The position numbers were made by a program, and so were the translations under genes. A stretch of 64,000 nt of DNA, from assembly GCA_028023455.1 (NCBI GenBank), contig JAQFVV010000003.1, positions 2,890,925 to 2,954,924 of the forward strand, written 5' to 3'. The notes beneath the pieces are model-generated. The model ran no database searches. It was not told where the DNA came from and was given only the letters and a program-made list of their open reading frames with translations. Within the stretch, counting starts at the first letter, position 1; each line of letters starts with the position of its first letter. The stretch comes from Epiperipatus broadwayi (taxonomy: Eukaryota > Onychophora > Udeonychophora > Euonychophora > Peripatidae). Shown in pieces: positions 39,801-54,800 of this stretch.

Positions 39801-42800
39801 ATCTGTATGAGATTACAATACATTAGTTGTGTGTATATGCTTAAAGACCAAACCAACAAAAGCATTTGAGGTCCAACTATGAACAATATCAAGATTAAGA
39901 CATTAAAAACAATTACTCGTCTTGCGTTGTTAGCCGAGAGGTATCGCAGCCGCCATGCAAGCAAGTAGTTGGTTGCAGACGGTTGTGGGTTCGCGTCCCG
40001 GCCGATGCTATGACACATAGAAAAAAAACAATTACTCAAGGCTTTAATAGGTTTACAAATGTAAATGATAATAATCAACTCTTAAATTATCAACAATCTC
40101 AACCTTGACTACAGGTTGAGATTGTTGATAGCTTAAGGATTGATTATTAATATCAAGATTGAAACTTAAGATTATATGTCTGCTCATTTCTAATAATAAT
40201 TGCTATTGTAGGGGCATGTTTTTGTCATTTTACTTCTTAATATTTTAAGTGAAATCAAATCAAATGTAAGCACTGAAAATTTATATAATCATTATAATGT
40301 TTAACTATTATGCTATGAGCTATGTATCCTAATTTAAGTATTATCAGAAAGCTTGCCAAATTTTGTAGTAGTATTATAATATAATTTGATATAAAATGAC
40401 CATTTCATAGACAAAAACAAACATTTCTTGCATAGGTCATATCCCCAGAATCCCTATAAGCCAAGTTAAACATTTCCTCTTTTTAAAATTGTCATATCTC
40501 ACCTTGCCATCAGAAGTGGACTAACTCAGATTCCTTTCTTATCTGATTGGATTGAACATTCACTGCCACTAAGCAATGGGTAAACAGAGATGTAAAACAC
40601 AGCCAATGGTTAGTACTAATGAATAGGCAGTTATGTTCTCAAAATCCAATAACTGCCAGTAATGTTGGAGATCTAGTAATAAACAGTCAGTCTTTTATTA
40701 TATAAGCAGAGAATGTTGGTCTAAACTTAATGACTGAACATGCTCTCATTTGAAACCACTGCCAAAAGTGCACGTTTCTATTATAGTCATTATGCTATAA
40801 GTCTGCTGCAGTGAAACAAATCTATGATAGAACTGGAAGTTGCAAAGACTAGGGCCAACTTGAGGCAAGCTGTCTATTACAGCTGGAAGAATCTTGGCGA
40901 TGGAAGTGAGTCGAGTCATTTGGACACAATCAACACAATTTTAACTAAGTTTATATATTTGTGATATTGTATTTATTGCCTGTATAATATGTATATAAAT
41001 TTGTTACTAATAAATTATACTAATTAACTTTTGAGTGTTCATATTTTTTATAACTGTCAGTTTGAGTCTGCAATTCAGACCAAACACAACAAGAATCATT
41101 ATATACTACAATAAGAACATATATTTCTATACTCTTATCAATTTCTCCAGTTTGCAATCATTCTCTCAGCACTGATACTTTTGTTTAAATAAAACTATTT
41201 TGTTAGTCCAATATGTCATAAAAATATAAGCAAAAAAAAGTTTCTAACTTGTTTGTTATTTCATCTTTATATTTCTAATATTGTCCATACTATTTATCTT
41301 TCAAAAGTAACCTTTATTAGTATTTATTGTGATGATTCTTTAAAACAACAATCTACCTTCCAAACATCAATGTTCAACACTTTTCCAAATTTTTTCTTGA
41401 CTTCTTTTCTAAATATTCAAAGCTTCTTTTTAAACTAATTAACAGTAAAATCCCTCTAATGATAACATACATTGGATGGCAACATCTAGGAAATTAAAAT
41501 CTGGGATTAATCACTAATTTTATATAAGATTGCAATTTATAAATTATTTGAAGTTCTTACTTATTTTATTTTTTTGTCTAAACAATTTTATTATCTGTGA
41601 TAATTAATTTACATACACAAAGAAACACTATGGAGCTGGAGATTTGCCTTATAGTTATTAGATTCAAGAATATTTATGGAGATTGGTATATTTTTTCTAT
41701 TCTCATAGCTTTCATTGAGCTTCAAATTTATATTTTTTCTACAGTAAATGCAATTACCATCTGTTTATAACACTTTTAAAAACAGCATTTTATCAAGAAA
41801 TTTATTTTATCACAACATTTAGCGAAAGCTACAATACAATATTTCTCTCCATTCTAGATGTCAGATTGTTATATTTAATTACAAGAAAATATACTAGTTA
41901 TAGTGCTATAAGATTTCTTTGTCCACTATATTGAAATTGGATAAAAAGAATCAGATGTAGAATATTACTGAAAATAGGAGAATTGGAAAAGAGTAAATTA
42001 GAATATAGTTATATTTACATAATGAATTAAAAAACAATAATTGTAAAATATTGACTGTAGATAATGTTAACATTCATATTAATGAAATTGATGGAATAAA
42101 GAATGTGAATGGAATATAATTAAAAAGAATGGGAAAGGAGGAATGAAAATTGGAAGAGTAAAGTATGTGATGAGAAGTTTATGTAGTTAAGATAGAATTT
42201 GAAATTTGGTTGATTATGTGTTGGTAGACAATAAAGAAAGAATTTGAAAAGATAAAAAGTATTAGTGTTTAATGAAGAAAGAAAAAAAATTATAGTAATG
42301 ATCTTTTCTGTTGGGATATCTAGAAGATTAAATAGTGAAATTTATACTAAGATAAGTTGGTATGGATGAATGGGAAATAAATAATGAGATATTCAGTAGA
42401 TTTAACAATTTCTTTAAAAAAATTATGAAAGTTGGTAAATTTAAAATTTATGAAGAAGTGAAGAAAATTGCAAATGAATATTTATTTAAAACCAATAGGA
42501 CTGAAAAGTGAAAATGACAGGAAAAAACTTTAGAAAATTTATTTAAAAAGAATCACGTAGGAGTATAAAGAGGCTATTATCAAATAACAAAATGGGAGAT
42601 AAAAATTATATGAGATAGCTACTTAAGAAAAATGGAACTTAATAAGAAAGTAATTAAGAAATATTAACAAAGCAGAGGGAAAATATTGTAAAAATTTTGA
42701 AAGTAGATTAAGAACAGAAATAAAAAATGTTATACTTTTAAACACAGAGGGAGGAAAATGTGAGGATAGGAAAGAACTTGAAGAAATTCTCAATAAATAT

Positions 42801-45800
42801 ATAATAAAAATTTTTGGTAAAGAGAAATTTATAAGTGAATATGATTCATTAGAGAGCTTAATTCCTGAAAATATGGACAAAATGGCATATGTGAAATTGA
42901 ACTGAACAAATATATCATGCTAGAGCATTAGGTGAAATGAAAACAGATATAAAAAAAATGCAATAGTTTGTTTAAAACAAAGTTTTAATAAAATTGTAGA
43001 TGAGAAGATTTCAGTTGAATGAATGTAAAAATTATATTATTATATGGATAAATGAAAAAATGATGAAAGAGAGAAAAATCTGAATGAAGATTCTTCACAT
43101 GGATTTTGTTCAAGAAGACTGATAGAGATGAATTTATTCATTTCCATTTAATTGATTAATATGTCTTATAAGGAAAACGTCATTATTTATTGCATTTTTA
43201 GATATAGAGAAGACTTATGGTAAGGAGCATAGCAATAGATTGTGGTGAAGTCTTAGATATGAAACAATTATTAAAAAAATATGCAAAGATAGGAAAAGTA
43301 TGAAAATTGAATTTTAAGATATGATCTAATGTGAAAGATAACACTAGAGAATACTGAATGTCTTGAAGAAAATTTAAAAACAATTATATAGTTTGTAGTT
43401 ATACATTGGCCTACTTTCATCTTCTAGATGAATTATTAAATGTTTATAGAAAAAATCAAACTTTATACTTTTCTACATACATTTAGTCATCACTAATAAC
43501 ACACAGATGAAACACAATGTTTTGAATAGAAGTATTCCCTTTTTTCTTTAGATGTTGCTGGCCTATCCAGTGACAGCTAGCATGGGAAATGAACTGGTCA
43601 TCTTTAGGTTCATAAATACTTAATTTAAAGTGCTGCTCTAACTATTGAATTTCAGTATTTATAAATATAAAGGTACCGGGTAAAAGAATAATAGCATTAA
43701 AAATATTGCATTCTATGTTGATCTAGACATTATTATTATCAAATGAATGCATATTCTAAAAACATTTAACAATTCAGTTATTTGATGGAAGTAGTACACC
43801 ATACAAACAAATGTAAAATAACATTACAAACATTCAGATAATAATATAGATGGTTGAGAATTAGAGTTTAGAAACAAAAAAATAAAATAAAATTAATTAA
43901 AAATCTGCCATATTTTTCACAAAAATACATATAGAATAATTTTGAAAAAAGTACAATATCTGCTTAAACATTCTGAAATGATGACAGTTTGTATTGGCCA
44001 GAAAAACTCACAAATTTGTAAATGGAATGTAAAAAGTAGATAGATATATATATATATTGTGTAGTAAACTGTAGACAGTAGATGAGACTAATGAAGACAG
44101 AGTGTGGTTGACTTCCATTTTAATGAGGGGAATTAAAAGCTACAGAATATGATGAAAGTAGATTAATAAAATTTAGAGTTCAATTGGATTATGTGGAGAG
44201 GACAACAAACACATTGGACAAGAAAGTAACACTAAAAGGAGCTTATTGTTATTTGGTGCAAATATGGTAATTTTTAGATATCAAATAAAGAAAATTTAAA
44301 AAAAATGTTGAGATCGGAAAGAGAATATTGAACATTGATTTTTTGAGTATAAAATGTTGAAAGAGCATCAAAATAAATTGTGTGGAGAATGAAAAAGGAA
44401 TATATTTTTTTTTTAGTTAGATATTTATATAAAAAAGGGTAATATGAGATAAGATAGTAAGCCTAATGAAACAGCTTTTACTAATATGAGATAGAAGAGG
44501 AAGAAAATCAGAATGATTTGATAATAAGGAGCAAGAAATAGATGAATTTATTTTGGTATGTAATAGTTTCAGATGAAGGAAATATTTAATTTGGCTAATA
44601 GAGCTTTTGGACATTTGCTCTATGCCCAGACACTTTTAACTTCATCTAAGATATGTTATAATTACATTGCTATATCAATATTTTTTGAATGTTTTGAAAG
44701 TTAAATATAACTTAAAAGCAATGAAGATGATGATGATGTAAAATAACATTCTTAGATGAAGTTAAAAGTTTTCTTGCATAGATTATATGTTCAGAAATTC
44801 TATTAGCTAAGTTAAACCTTCCTTTTCTCTGAAATCTTTATATATCACAATAAATTCACCTACTTCTTAATAAATCATTCCTTCAGCTCTCATTCATTTT
44901 TTTCTTTTCTTATTCCAGTTTAATGAAGGATATTTTATTAATTTACTATCCAATCCTCATATTTCTAATTTTTATTGTAATGACCTAAAGAAAATATAAA
45001 ATCTCTAGGTACATTTTTTTGGCTTTTAAATTTTCCCACCTCCATATAATTTATCTTCATCTCCTTTCAATATTTTATATTTCAAAAATGAATGTTCAAT
45101 ACTCTTCTTCCCATCTCCATGTGAATTACATCTACAATCTGAATCCTTATTGTATTTTTGTCTTCATTTTACTATCTAAAGCTCTTACCAAACAACAATA
45201 AGTTCTCTTTATTGATAACATACTTTCACATTTTTTAATTCTTATATGACTCCAAAGTAATTTTTTATTATTATTTCCAATAACTCTTTTTTTCTCTCTC
45301 TAAATTTATCTATCTATTTTTCACACCCCTCATGATCATGTATCTATAATAAAGTCTCAAGACATTTATCCCATTTTTTATATAAATACATCAAAATAAA
45401 TTCTATATCTATTAGTTTTGCATATTGTAACTCTTTCTTACTCAATAGTTTTAATTATCCTAGCCACATAATCCAATTAAACACTATTTTACTAAATTAC
45501 TATCATTAATACATTTCAATCTTCCAAACATTTTAATTTGCTTTTCTCTCATTAAAAAAGAATTACATCCCTATTTTCCATTGGATAGTCTTATTTTTTG
45601 TCCACAATTAATCATCCAGTGCATACACATTTATTTTTTTATGTTTTGAGTTTCCTAATTAACGCAAAGAACCTTACTTTGGAAATGTTGAAACAGATAC
45701 CAAATCCCTTTCCAACTATTTCATTATATAAGAAACATGCCATATTTTAATCAAACCCATTCTATTTTTTGCCTTCTCAATTTCCTAGTGCCTATATAAT

Positions 45801-48800
45801 TTCTTTTGTCATTTAATAATTTATCAATATTCTTATACTTTTTCAAAATAAATATCTTTCATTTTATACATTTTAGTTCTAACATCTCAGATTTTTATTC
45901 ACTGAAATTAATTGTCAGACTTCTTTCTCTAATAATGGCTCCATGTCCTTTATAGTATTTAAAAAAGTTTTATATTGTCCCCAAAAAATGAGCATTCATG
46001 GAAGTTGATAGTAGTACCACTGCTAAGTATTGATTGTTAATTCTATCTAGTCAGTTTTAATAGTATGACCCTATCATTTAAAATATAAAGATATTATCAT
46101 TATCCAGTTAAGTGTAATCAAAAAAGTTATGGGGTAACAAGTAATAATGAACTCAATGGAATGTAAAAACATGAACTGTATGTTACACAAAAACAATGCT
46201 TTTGATATGATGCATCAACTAGAGTTTAAATCCAGACTAAGTAATCATTCCATAGAACATGAACATAGCAATTTAATATTAGTCAATAAATAGATGTTTG
46301 GCTATTGGAAAACTCTGGTGAATAATGCCTTCTCCTTCATTGTTTTCAATGAAGTGCTGTAGGAGTGTTTTTATCCTAAATGTTATTTAAAGTATCTTTT
46401 ACCTTGTGTATTTTTATTTAAATATACAATTGTGTTATTTTCTGATGTTTTTGATAGTGCTTTTGATTCAATATCTAGATTCAACCATTCAAATTCTCAA
46501 ACTATACTAAATTCTGTATATCAAATAATCTTGACTAATTTTTTTGAAAGTGTAATTTGAAAGTATAATCATCACAGATCATATTTTCATTTTTTAATAA
46601 AAACAAATTTGTAATATATCTGGTAATTTATAAAAAATAAAAAGCAAACATCTACAACAAAAAACACATTAGTTTTAATATCAGAGTCAGCATATAAAAC
46701 ATACCTGTAAAATCAGCATTACCAATGCCAACAATGATAATGGACATTGGAAGTGTGGCTGCCTATAAAAAATAAAAGATAATATATTAAACATAGTAAC
46801 AAATAAAATTTTACATTTATTTCAGTAAATAGAGATGATTCAAAAGACAAGTTTATGGGTCAAATGTATTAATCCTTGAATAATAAAATTCACTGGTTGC
46901 TTTATAATGCATTTTTAGTGAATTCTGGGATAGGTAAATATGTTTAAGTAAAACTTTCAACAAAAATAATTGGGGAAATTATTCTTAGTAAAAAGTTCAT
47001 AATAAGTAAAACTTTTAATGATTCATAAAAGCAAACATAAATTATGGATGAATATTCCTAATTTTCACAAAAATACTGAATAAATTGACAAAAAAACTAA
47101 ACTGATGTTCATTTTTAGTTATTTTGAAGTGAAAATTTTTTGGTTGCCAAAAAGAAAAGAATAAATCTGCTAATAACAGCTAATTTTACAAAAATTTCTC
47201 TTTTTATTAACGTTCAAACATTATTATAGTTTAAATCATAAATAATGTGATGAAAGATTACTTCTACATAAATGACAAACTATTTTCTTTAGTATTGACA
47301 ATAGTCAATTATCTCTAAAAACATAAAATCAATATAAATAAAGAACTAACTTTTAATCCATACATTATTAGCCACCATTGACTTCATGAAATGTAAATGC
47401 AAATAGATGCATTATTGTAAATATTTAGCACTATAATCTACAGATATCTATTGAGTTTATAATCTATATATCAGTTGCTGAACTTAATCTATTAATAGAA
47501 TCTACATATGATGGATAATAAATGCCCTTCAGCTGTGATAATTAAATGCAACAACTAATAACAGTAGCCAACCAAATATTATTTCCTGCTCCTTTATAAT
47601 ATGTTTGCTTGTCAAAACCTAAATATTGTTTTACATATAAACAGTCTTTTCAGCTTTCTCTCTACATTAATTTTGTTGTCACTTTTCATTTAAGTAAGTT
47701 TAGAGTTTAGTTATTATAAGCTCCTCATCCAACAGCAGAATCACTTTGTATCAACTGGGTAAAGATTATGTTTCTGTATCCATATGCATTCTCAATGACT
47801 ATGTCACCAAACTTTTCTCTCTCTCTCTCTCTCTTTTTGCAGAGTTCTTTTTGTTAAGAAATTAATGACTGAAACAGATTTAGATTACTGGAATCCTTAC
47901 TTATGATTTGTGCTTTGGGAAGCCCAAATTACAAATCCTCCTTAATATAAAAATAAAGAAAATAAAAAATGATAGTCTGCAAGTGATTAGAATCACACAA
48001 TATGGATATGCTAATGTATCTAGCAAATCACTTATCAAAATGATAGGTATTAAAGATATATATATTATTTTTTTCTAAATATCAATATATGAAATGTACA
48101 AATTATATTCATATGATCTCTTCAAGATCTAAATAGAGGATAATGTTATCAAAATTTAAGATTGATATAACTGCTCTTGGTGAAATTTGTGTAATTATTA
48201 TAGCCATCTAAAGTGGCTTCAAATTTTTTTTGGAAGGGCAGATGAAGTAAAAAAAAACTGTATATTATATTAGTGTTATTACATTAATACCATTAAAACT
48301 TTTTTTATTTTTGGAAACATTAATGCATATATTGTAGGAACAGTACACTTTATCAAACTTATAGAAAATAATAGTATTGGTGCTGTAAACTCAAATGATT
48401 TGCTGTTATTGAATTTTTGCACAATATATGGATTGACTATTGAATGCTTTGTTTTGACAGAAAATCATTATAAAAGAATTTGGATATATTCACATCCAAA
48501 ACAATAGCATCTCAATGTAAAATTCATATTATCTGAATATTTATAGGCATGGATTGCTGTATAGATCATAGAAAGGTTAAAATAATAATTGCATTTAAAA
48601 AATAGGACCTATTAAAACATAGTGGTAGAAAATTTGACATTTATTCCTTAGAAATAACACTTATCCATACCAAGTTTTGACAGTTATTAAACAGTAAAAT
48701 TGTCAATTTAAATTTTCAAGAATATCACATTATTAAAACACAGTTCTTTTAAAAAGTGTGTTGTGGATACAGATAGGTTTTGACTTCACTAAAAAAAAAA

Positions 48801-51800
48801 ACCAAGTTTTCTGACAATGATTCTATTATTGATGATTTGATTTTAAAAAAAACATTTATGCTTGCCAAAATAATAAATTGAATATGGAGTATCAGAAGCA
48901 TTGTGGAAATTTAAAAACAAAAGTTCTAAGATTGACAAAAAGACTTAAAAATAACTACTGGATTAAAACAAAGGATATATGATTATTCACTGGATATGGT
49001 CACCTGGATTTGTGTGTGTGTGTGTGTGTGTCATGAAAAGTAACAGATTTTAAAAAGAGTATATCATAATCCTATTAGATTCATTATAAAATACTGATAT
49101 TTTAAACAGATATTAGAAGTGAGTGTTCTGATTAACTCTGAATAACAATGTAAAAATTGAATTGATATCTTTTAATGATATATCCTTCCAACTTACTCAT
49201 TAATATCTATCAAAGATATTCAGTTTATTTCCAATTTTATAAAAGGATACAAGTTCTTATGAAATACCTGGGTAAATTTTAAAAATACGATGTTAGGTTC
49301 AAAATGAAAAAAACTTTTTTAATAAAATGTTTAACCAAAAGGTCCTAATCTTAATGAAACTTCTGAAATAAAGAAAAAGTTATCAAGATTTAATGCAATT
49401 TTAGAAAATCAAGAATTTGTTGCTAGACAAGTGCAAACAAAAGTATCAAAATGAAAATGCAATAATGTTTTCAATTCAAGCTTATTAGCTTATATAGTTA
49501 TTTGGATTTGAACCCAATTCAGTATCTATACTTACTGGGGTCTTGGTTCTTTAATAACCACAGTCACCATAATAATATTGGGCAGAATTGGTATTAAACC
49601 ACTAAACATCACATGGATACCATTCTTTATGCTTACACAAGCTGTTTACACAGAGGCAAAACTCTCCATACAGTAGCATTAGATTCTAAGATCTAGATGC
49701 AGTGCTCTCAAATCCAAGGCTCCCCACTGATGAAAGCCACAAGCTAGAAAGTAATCTAGAGATATTCGATGAATAGGCATTAGATAGGAATTTTAAGTAC
49801 AACCTTCCTGCATTCATTGATTATTCTGGCTTGCACTCAGTGTCAAAAACAGTTTCTCACTAAAACAATTTTCTTTTTTCTATTCTTCAATAAAATATTT
49901 AGAGTAACACTCTTCATTTTATTTTCTTATTGCCAAAGATATTATTATTTCTCATTAATATCTTATAAAAAGACGATTTAAAAGGCAAAGAAATAAAATC
50001 ATATTCTTTTTTATTAACATTTAAAAATTATTATTATCACTACTGTAATTCTTATTAAATAAAATATCCTTTTTCTATATATTATAATACCCTATACATT
50101 TTTTTTAACAAAGCTATATTTTTAGAACTATTTAACTTTTCCTATCTATAACAATAACTGCTTAAAGTAGCTATCTTATGAATAAGTTTTAAATTCTTTT
50201 AATATTAAGCTATGAACTACTTAGCAAACAATTATTTTTTAAATCTTTTATCAATAATAAATCTAAAAACTTTAATTAAACAAAATCCAAATTCCCCTCC
50301 TTTTAAAATGTTTTATAGAAGGATCAACACTCTTCCAATTTATCCTTTCCCACTACAAATGAACAATCACCAACATACCTAACAAACAATTTTATACAGA
50401 CATTCACAATGAATAATTCTCATAAATCAAACAAATTAAAGCTGAACTATCATAGCCTATTATCCATCCTTCTTTAATCATATAAAACCATTATAAGTAA
50501 AACACATAGAATCCTCCAATAACAAAAACAACTCTTTAATAATCTTAATTTTATTTCTAAACAAAAATCCATTACTAATTAACACACAAATAAAAACCTC
50601 ATTACTTTACTATGGGTATGTGAGGGTTAATATTTAATAAATTTTCTTAAATAATATTAGAAACATCAAGATTTTAACTAAATTAAGTGATAAAATGGAA
50701 TGTGTAAGATGGCTAATTTATTTCTTAAAAGCTATACAAAATTTAATGTTTTCCAAAAAGTTGTAAAATGAATCTTAGTAAAAATAAAAAAATTGTCTGA
50801 TAATACAAATTTAATTTTAAATATGCAGGCTGTACTTTTGAATTATTTTTAAAAAAGAATTTATTAGATTATATAAATTTCTGACTTTAAAAGGAATAGA
50901 AATAAGTAAAAGAAAAAATTTGAATTGTTCAATTTTGAATTGTTTTGTGGGCCAATTTAGAAAGACTAAAACTAAATTTTATTGTATGAAATATGAACAG
51001 AATATATTAGTAATAAATTTATTAATCTTACTAAGATTGATTTAACTGCAGTAGAGATGGAAATTTTTAGTAAAGATTTATTTGGTGTTGTCCTCTTCTG
51101 TAATAACAATTTAATTGCTGATACAATTGATTTATTGAATCCACTAACTTAAATGATGAGCAACAAATAGGCATCCAATTAGTTTTAATTAAAAGTTGAA
51201 AAAATAAATAAAAATTTTTTTAATTGGTCCTGGTAGCTGATGATGTAATCATTTCTCATGGAAACAAAACTGATCATTTTGTTATTATGAAAGAGAATAC
51301 TTTTAGAGAAAATGTAGATGGACATTTAAATAATAAAAAAAAGATTCTGACAGCTTCATTAAAAAAAATTTATTATATATTATGAGGAAAATGAAAAGCT
51401 AAAAAAAAATTTAATACAATGGATTTATTTAAAATGGTATCCAAATAATTTCATATCAGCTAAAACAAATATTAAAACTCATAAAAAAGACTTTAAGATT
51501 TATTTTTAATTTTACTGATTGTTTTGTTAAAAGAATTTCTAGAATTCTGAATTTTTATGTTTACAAGGGTTTATCAATTTTTATAATTACAAGATTTCAT
51601 CTTTTTTTTTTTAGGCTTTTGATAAGATTAACAATTTGAAGATTAAAGATAATAGGATATATGGTAATTTTAATATAAGGAAAAGGTATCAATCTGTTAA
51701 AAGATTAAGCAATATTAATATTCGTGTTTCTGTGTTAGTTAGTAATGAATCTGTGTTTGGAAATAAAATTAAGGATATTAAAGAGTTCTTTTGTTGTTGG

Positions 51801-54800
51801 AGGATAAATTGGAAGAATTATTAAATAAATTTAATAGTTATTATACTTCTATAAAACATATTTTAGAAGGAGGGGTTGTGATGGATTTTGTTCATTTAAA
51901 GTTTTTAGCTCTATTAATAAGAGATTTAAAAAATAATTGTTTAATATGGAGTTATTATGTTAAAAATAGAAATTTAAGACTTATTTTTATCCAGATAATT
52001 ATCAAAATCTGACTTTCATAAAAAGTTGCTTCAACTAATTTTATGATAGAAATGAAAAATTAAATAGTTCTAATATTTATAGCTTTATTTCAAAAAAGAG
52101 AATTTTATAAATATTACTTTAATACAAGCTATTCTGATAAATTGATTAATAGTATTTTGTTTAATAAAAATCATAGTAATGATAATAACAATTTTAAAAA
52201 TGTTAATATAAGAGAAAAATATTATTTTATTTCTTAGTCTTTTAAATTGTCTTCTTATAAGGTTTCAAAAAAGAATAATAATATTTGATAATAAGAAAAT
52301 GACATAGATGAAAAGTGCTTCTCTAAATAATTTAATGAATAATACAAATGAGAAAATTGATAGAAATATCATTTCTGGAGTTATTTATATTATTCCTTAT
52401 TTTTGTCAGAAAATATATATAGGCCAAAATAGTTTGAGCTTAAATAAAAGAGTAAAAATTAGTAAAAGTTGAATAAAGAAAAAATATCTTCTTTTGCTTT
52501 ATATATTCATGAAAGAAATACAGGCCATAAGATTACATACAAACAAAACAAGGTTGTCTTCTTTGAAAAGATTGAAAAAAAAAATTAAAAACTCCCTTTT
52601 AATAAAGATTTACAATTTCTTTTGATAATAAGATAATTGAAATGTGAGTTAAACTCATGGAAAGATAAGATATTGCTTTTGTGCTGTGTTACTTTGCACT
52701 TGAGAAATTTGCTTTGGTGGAGAAGTCATTGACAGCAGATTTGTAATTTAATTTTTACTGTGATTTAACTTGATAACTATCATATTCATTGAGAATTGTT
52801 TGATATTTCCCTCAGAAAAATCATGTTTATTCTGTTGCTTTAGATCACTGTTTTAACAATACCATATCTTGCTTTAGCACAAGATTTTTTTTAATAACAT
52901 AGATTCTCCCATACTGCTTTTATTGATTTTTTTAATAGAAAAAAATCTAAAAAGGTCAGTATTTTATAAATAGTTAGCTAAGATCTAAGTCTTTATTATA
53001 TTGTTCATAACAAAAAAACACCCCAAAAGCATTCATGTCCTTCTGGTCTTTTTTTTAGAATAAAAAATATATAATTTTTTGCTTGTTTCTAAAAAAATTT
53101 TGATTATTTTACACACTAAATTAATTGATAATTATTTAAAACAAAATAGAAATACACATGCACACTTTCAATTTATTCAATTATCTTTTGTTTTTAGAAT
53201 TAGTGTTAATAACTTGACTATGAACAAAAATCACAAGCATGTGTAATATGTCATTATCTGATATGATTGACATAGTGTTAAAACTTTTCAAATATTGTAA
53301 TAAGTATAAAACAAATATCAGATTTTAAAGCAGAATTTGATAGATTTATCATAAATACACTCGTTTTTCATATTTAAAGAAAAAACTTGAAATAAAAATG
53401 AATTTGTTTATTTTGTGAAAGCATTTGCTTTCACATTGATGTATGAGTGTTGTGCAGTGTAATTATATTCTTTGTTCATATTTACAAATCAGTTTTTAAA
53501 TATTTAAAAAGATCAAATGTGATTTTTTTAGGATATTATGTATTTATAAAATTAAATTAAAAACAAATCAAGTCCCAGTTATTAAATTTTTGTATAAAAT
53601 AAAGATTTTATACAGAAGTGTAAGGCTGAGCATTTTCAAAAACTTCGGAATAAAAGAAAATATCAGACTTTGTAAGGATTAACTATAAATTAGTTTATTT
53701 GATTTGTTATATTGACTAGTTTAGTTTTTGTTCTTTGATATTATATATATAAACAATACACAGCTTTAAAAAAATTTAAAAAGTAATATATGAGTAGTGG
53801 TTGTTTTTAAAATAAATAAATAAAATAATAAAAAGTTATAATTAATTGTAAATCTTACATTGACAATAGCTTCTTTGGTTTGGGCCATATCACTTATCAC
53901 ACCATCAGTTAAAATGAGCAAAATGAAATAGTTCATACCATCTCTAGCACATGATGAAGCAAACCTGAGATAAATAAATAAATAAGTTTTTAGATGATTA
54001 TACATTTTTTTTTATCAAGGTGCATACTGTCTTTAACCATTAATATCCAATTAAAAATAGCTTAAAACTACATTTTCTAATCAATGAGTGAATGGTTAAT
54101 TGAAGTGACTAAAAACCAGCAACCTAAAAATAATTCCTCACTTATTTTTAAAAATTTCCATGTTCTTAAAAAATATTCATTCAACAATGAGTATTATTAT
54201 AGATATGTGTGTACTTTGGAGTTACACAAATGATATTATATTATACAGCATTTAAAAATTAAAATAAATTGCTATTTTATGCATTTTTTCTATATATATG
54301 ATTTTTTTTTGTATGTGGTAATTTTCTCTATGAGTCTGAAGATAACCTGCAGTAATTAAGCAAAAGAGTGATACAATCAGCAGTAACATTTGATGATAAT
54401 TTGCCCCTGATAGAATTTAACTTAGAATCTTAAATTTAAAGCATCAAAAAATGATAAATGACTCTATGAGAGAATTTGAAAAAATTTTCTTTCAATTACT
54501 AACTAAAACATAATTATAAAATATGTCCTTAGATCATACCATTTACACCTTTCTTAAACACTTTATCAATATTCTTTATTTATAACAAACTAACAGTTTT
54601 GACTGTCCTGCAGTCACCATCAGAGCTACAATATTCAAATATATAATTATATAATTAATACTGTTAGTTTGATGTAAATAAAGAGTATTGATAAAGTGTT
54701 TAAGAAAGGTATAAATGGTAAGATACATTTAAGTAAAAATCAATACATAGAAAAAGGAAGAAGTAGAAAATTATGCCCTTGATTATAAATAATATATTCA

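Noticed and set aside
39919-40023. Possible functional tRNA gene
   Set aside because: A and B boxes are present, but the acceptor ends do not pair into a normal cloverleaf, and a 14 bp target duplication with an A tail marks it as a SINE insertion.
42623-42880. Minus-strand 85-codon open frame rich in S, F and L
   Set aside because: It is the antisense of the plus-strand LINE remnant, where RT-like residues are readable.
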